Origin: Clostridium sp. CAG:1013
GTDB lineage: Bacteria > Bacillota > Clostridia > Oscillospirales > Acutalibacteraceae
Direction of reading: 5' to 3'
Assembly: GCA_000432995.1 (NCBI GenBank)
Contig: HF972613.1
Coordinates: forward strand, 27,553-34,198
DNA: 6,646 bases
Shown here: one piece after another, positions 5,405 to 6,646 of the stretch
Numbering within the stretch: position 1 is the first letter of the stretch
Layout: every line of letters starts with the position of its first letter
Notes under the pieces: model-generated
What the model was told of the DNA's origin: nothing
Database searches by the model: none
The model's input: the letters and a program-made list of their open reading frames with translations, nothing else
Translations under genes and position numbers: made by a program

Positions 5405-6516
5405 TGCGCGGCAATGACGTTATCGGCATTTTGTTTGCCTATGTACATGAAGAGCGGGTGCGTGAACTGACCCAGAACCGAGTGATGGCTTCCGTTCCCT
5501 TTGGCGGGCGCTATCGTCTGGTGGACTTCCCCTTGTCCAACATGGTGAATTCCGGTATCAACAAGGTGGGCGTCATTACAGAACAGAACTACCAGTCCCT
5601 GATGGATCACCTGGGCTCCGGCAAGGCTTGGGACCTCTCCCGGAAGCGGGAAGGTCTGTACCTGCTGCCTCCCTTCGGCGCTGAGACCATGCGTACCGAG
5701 GGCAAGATCAGCTCTCTGGCTTCCATCATGCGGTTCTTGAAGAACTCTCATGAGGAGTATGTGCTCCTCTCCGACTGCGACACCGTAGCCAACATCGACT
5801 ATAAGGAAGTGTTCCAGCTCCACACGGAGAAGGACGCTGACATCACTATTCTGTACCGTCACGGCACCTCTCCCGACAGCGACAAGAATGTGGTCTACAC
5901 CGTGGACCCCGAGGGCTTTGTGCGGGATATGGTGGTCAAGCGGGGCAGCGACACCGATTGCAACTTCGGTATGGGCATGTGCCTCATCGGCCGGAAGCGC
6001 CTGATGGCCATGATCGAGGAGTGCATGGGCCGTAACCTGTATGACTTCGACCGTGATCTGCTCCAGCGCAATCTGCCCGACATGCGGGTGGTGGGCTATG
6101 AGTTCACCGGCGCTGCCTATTGTGTATCCTCTTTCAGCAGCTACTTCAAGGCCAACATGGCTCTGATGGAGCCCAAGGTTCGCACTCAGCTGTTTGATGC
6201 CAACCGTCCCATCTACACCAAGGTGCGGGACGACATGCCCACCCGTTATGGTCTGGGTTCTGTGGTTTCCAACTCCATCGTGGCTGACGGCTGCCTCATC
6301 GAAGGCGAAGTGGAAAACTGCGTGCTCTTCCGTGGCGTGCAGGTCCACAAGGGCGCCAAGCTGCGCAACTGTGTCATCATGCAGGATGCCATCATCGGCG
6401 AGAACAGCCGGTTGGATTACGTTGTAGCCGATAAGGACAGTGTTTTTGACAACAACCGCACTCTGATGGGTTATCAGACCTATCCCGTGTTTGTAGCCAA
6501 AGGCAGCAAGGTTTAA
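5404..6516 (+). CDS. glgD: GlgD, non-catalytic/regulatory partner of ADP-glucose pyrophosphorylase
   Basis: A 370-residue paralogue of the preceding GlgC. In Firmicutes, GlgD forms a mixed enzyme with GlgC and raises its activity while being nearly inactive alone (family knowledge). The fold markers remain: VPFGGRYRLVDFPLSNMVNSG near the N-terminus, AWDLSRKREGLYLLPPF, NFGMGMCLIGRKRL, and a C-terminal beta-helix from about YGLGSVVSNSIVADG. The catalytic motifs are lost. The GGxGxRL loop is replaced by ILFAYVHEERVREL, GTANAIYQN by GKISSLASI, SGDHIYKMDY by SDCDTVANIDY (from S123), and no FDEKP lysine motif is seen. This pattern identifies GlgD rather than a second GlgC. The ATG shares one base with the glgC stop (TAATG). 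AGGAGGTG at 5388-5395, inside the end of glgC, serves as ribosome binding site. This implies coupled translation and near-equal subunit levels. Confidence 0.95.
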   Translation: MRGNDVIGILFAYVHEERVRELTQNRVMASVPFGGRYRLVDFPLSNMVNSGINKVGVITEQNYQSLMDHLGSGKAWDLSRKREGLYLLPPFGAETMRTEGKISSLASIMRFLKNSHEEYVLLSDCDTVANIDYKEVFQLHTEKDADITILYRHGTSPDSDKNVVYTVDPEGFVRDMVVKRGSDTDCNFGMGMCLIGRKRLMAMIEECMGRNLYDFDRDLLQRNLPDMRVVGYEFTGAAYCVSSFSSYFKANMALMEPKVRTQLFDANRPIYTKVRDDMPTRYGLGSVVSNSIVADGCLIEGEVENCVLFRGVQVHKGAKLRNCVIMQDAIIGENSRLDYVVADKDSVFDNNRTLMGYQTYPVFVAKGSKV

Positions 6517-6561
6517 TCTCCACCGTCTGTTTCCGCGTCCGTTTGGCTCACGGCGGGGCGG

Positions 6562-6578
6562 CTCCGGTAGATCCGGGG
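6562..6578 (+). other. Short hairpin in the glgD-glgA gap
   Basis: CTCCGG (6562-6567) pairs with CCGGGG (6573-6578), including one G-U pair, around a TAGAT loop. No T-run follows, so transcription should continue into glgA. The 105-base gap shows no convincing promoter. Confidence 0.3.
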
Positions 6579-6621
6579 AAGCGCGTGTGGAATTCTTGTG
6601 AGCGGAAAGCAGAGGTACGTT

Positions 6622-6646
6622 ATGAAAGTTCTATTTTGCGCCAGCG
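6622..6646 (+). CDS. glgA: Start of glycogen synthase (3' end outside window)
   Basis: Only eight codons are visible, MKVLFCAS, which match the usual start of bacterial glycogen synthase (MKxLFxASE). That enzyme adds glucose from ADP-glucose to growing alpha-1,4 glucan chains. AGAGG at 6611-6615 is a modest ribosome binding site 6 bases before the ATG. The position directly after glgB-glgC-glgD is where glgA is expected in Firmicutes. The call rests on this short match and on context. Another Rossmann-type protein starting MKVLF cannot be excluded from so few residues. Confidence 0.75.

Noticed and set aside
5221..6348. A 375-codon open frame on the minus strand opposite glgC/glgD.
   Set aside because: His/Val/Gly-rich shadow translation with no motif, lying opposite two well-supported genes.
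6585..6606. GTGTGGAATT followed by TTGTGAGCGGA, which resembles the E. coli lac operator with a 3-base insertion.
   Set aside because: The right half of the operator dyad is missing, and the sequence runs directly into the glgA start as normal genomic DNA. Chance resemblance is the simplest explanation.

Overview
The window looks like chromosomal DNA from a low-GC-Gram-positive relative with moderately high GC content, most likely a gut clostridium of the Oscillospirales type. The evidence is a class B sortase, strong AGGAGG ribosome binding sites, sigma-A type promoters, and a glycogen operon in the Firmicutes order glgB-glgC-glgD-glgA. GlgD, the degenerate partner of GlgC, is typical of Firmicutes. 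The taxonomic placement is an inference from gene content and style, not from a marker comparison.

Layout. Bases 1-761 hold the 3' part of a class B sortase gene. It converges on a minus-strand tRNA-Arg(CCT) gene (847-921) with its own terminator and promoter. Back to back with the tRNA promoter is the promoter of rpsT (ribosomal protein S20, 1085-1345), followed by a terminator. Next is a self-contained unit with its own consensus promoter and terminator, encoding a 49-residue single-span membrane protein (1512-1661) that I do not recognise. Bases 1711-1994 have no convincing gene but hold several hairpins and a 22-codon frame with a good Shine-Dalgarno sequence. From 1995 to the end lies the glycogen operon: promoter, a leader with a hairpin over the glgB ribosome binding site, glgB (2069-4093), glgC (4193-5404), glgD (5404-6516, overlapping glgC by one base) and the first codons of glgA (from 6622).

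How the genes work together. GlgC, probably with GlgD as a non-catalytic regulatory partner, makes ADP-glucose. GlgA elongates the alpha-1,4 glucan, and GlgB adds the alpha-1,6 branches. The catalytic residues of GlgB and GlgC are all present, with the spacing of the E. coli enzymes, whereas GlgD has lost the matching motifs.

The window is mostly ordinary housekeeping DNA. The points most worth a second look are the strongly lysine/arginine-rich tail on GlgB, the small membrane protein with its own strong promoter, and the structured gene-free stretch ahead of the glycogen operon. I saw no mobile element, CRISPR array or defence system.
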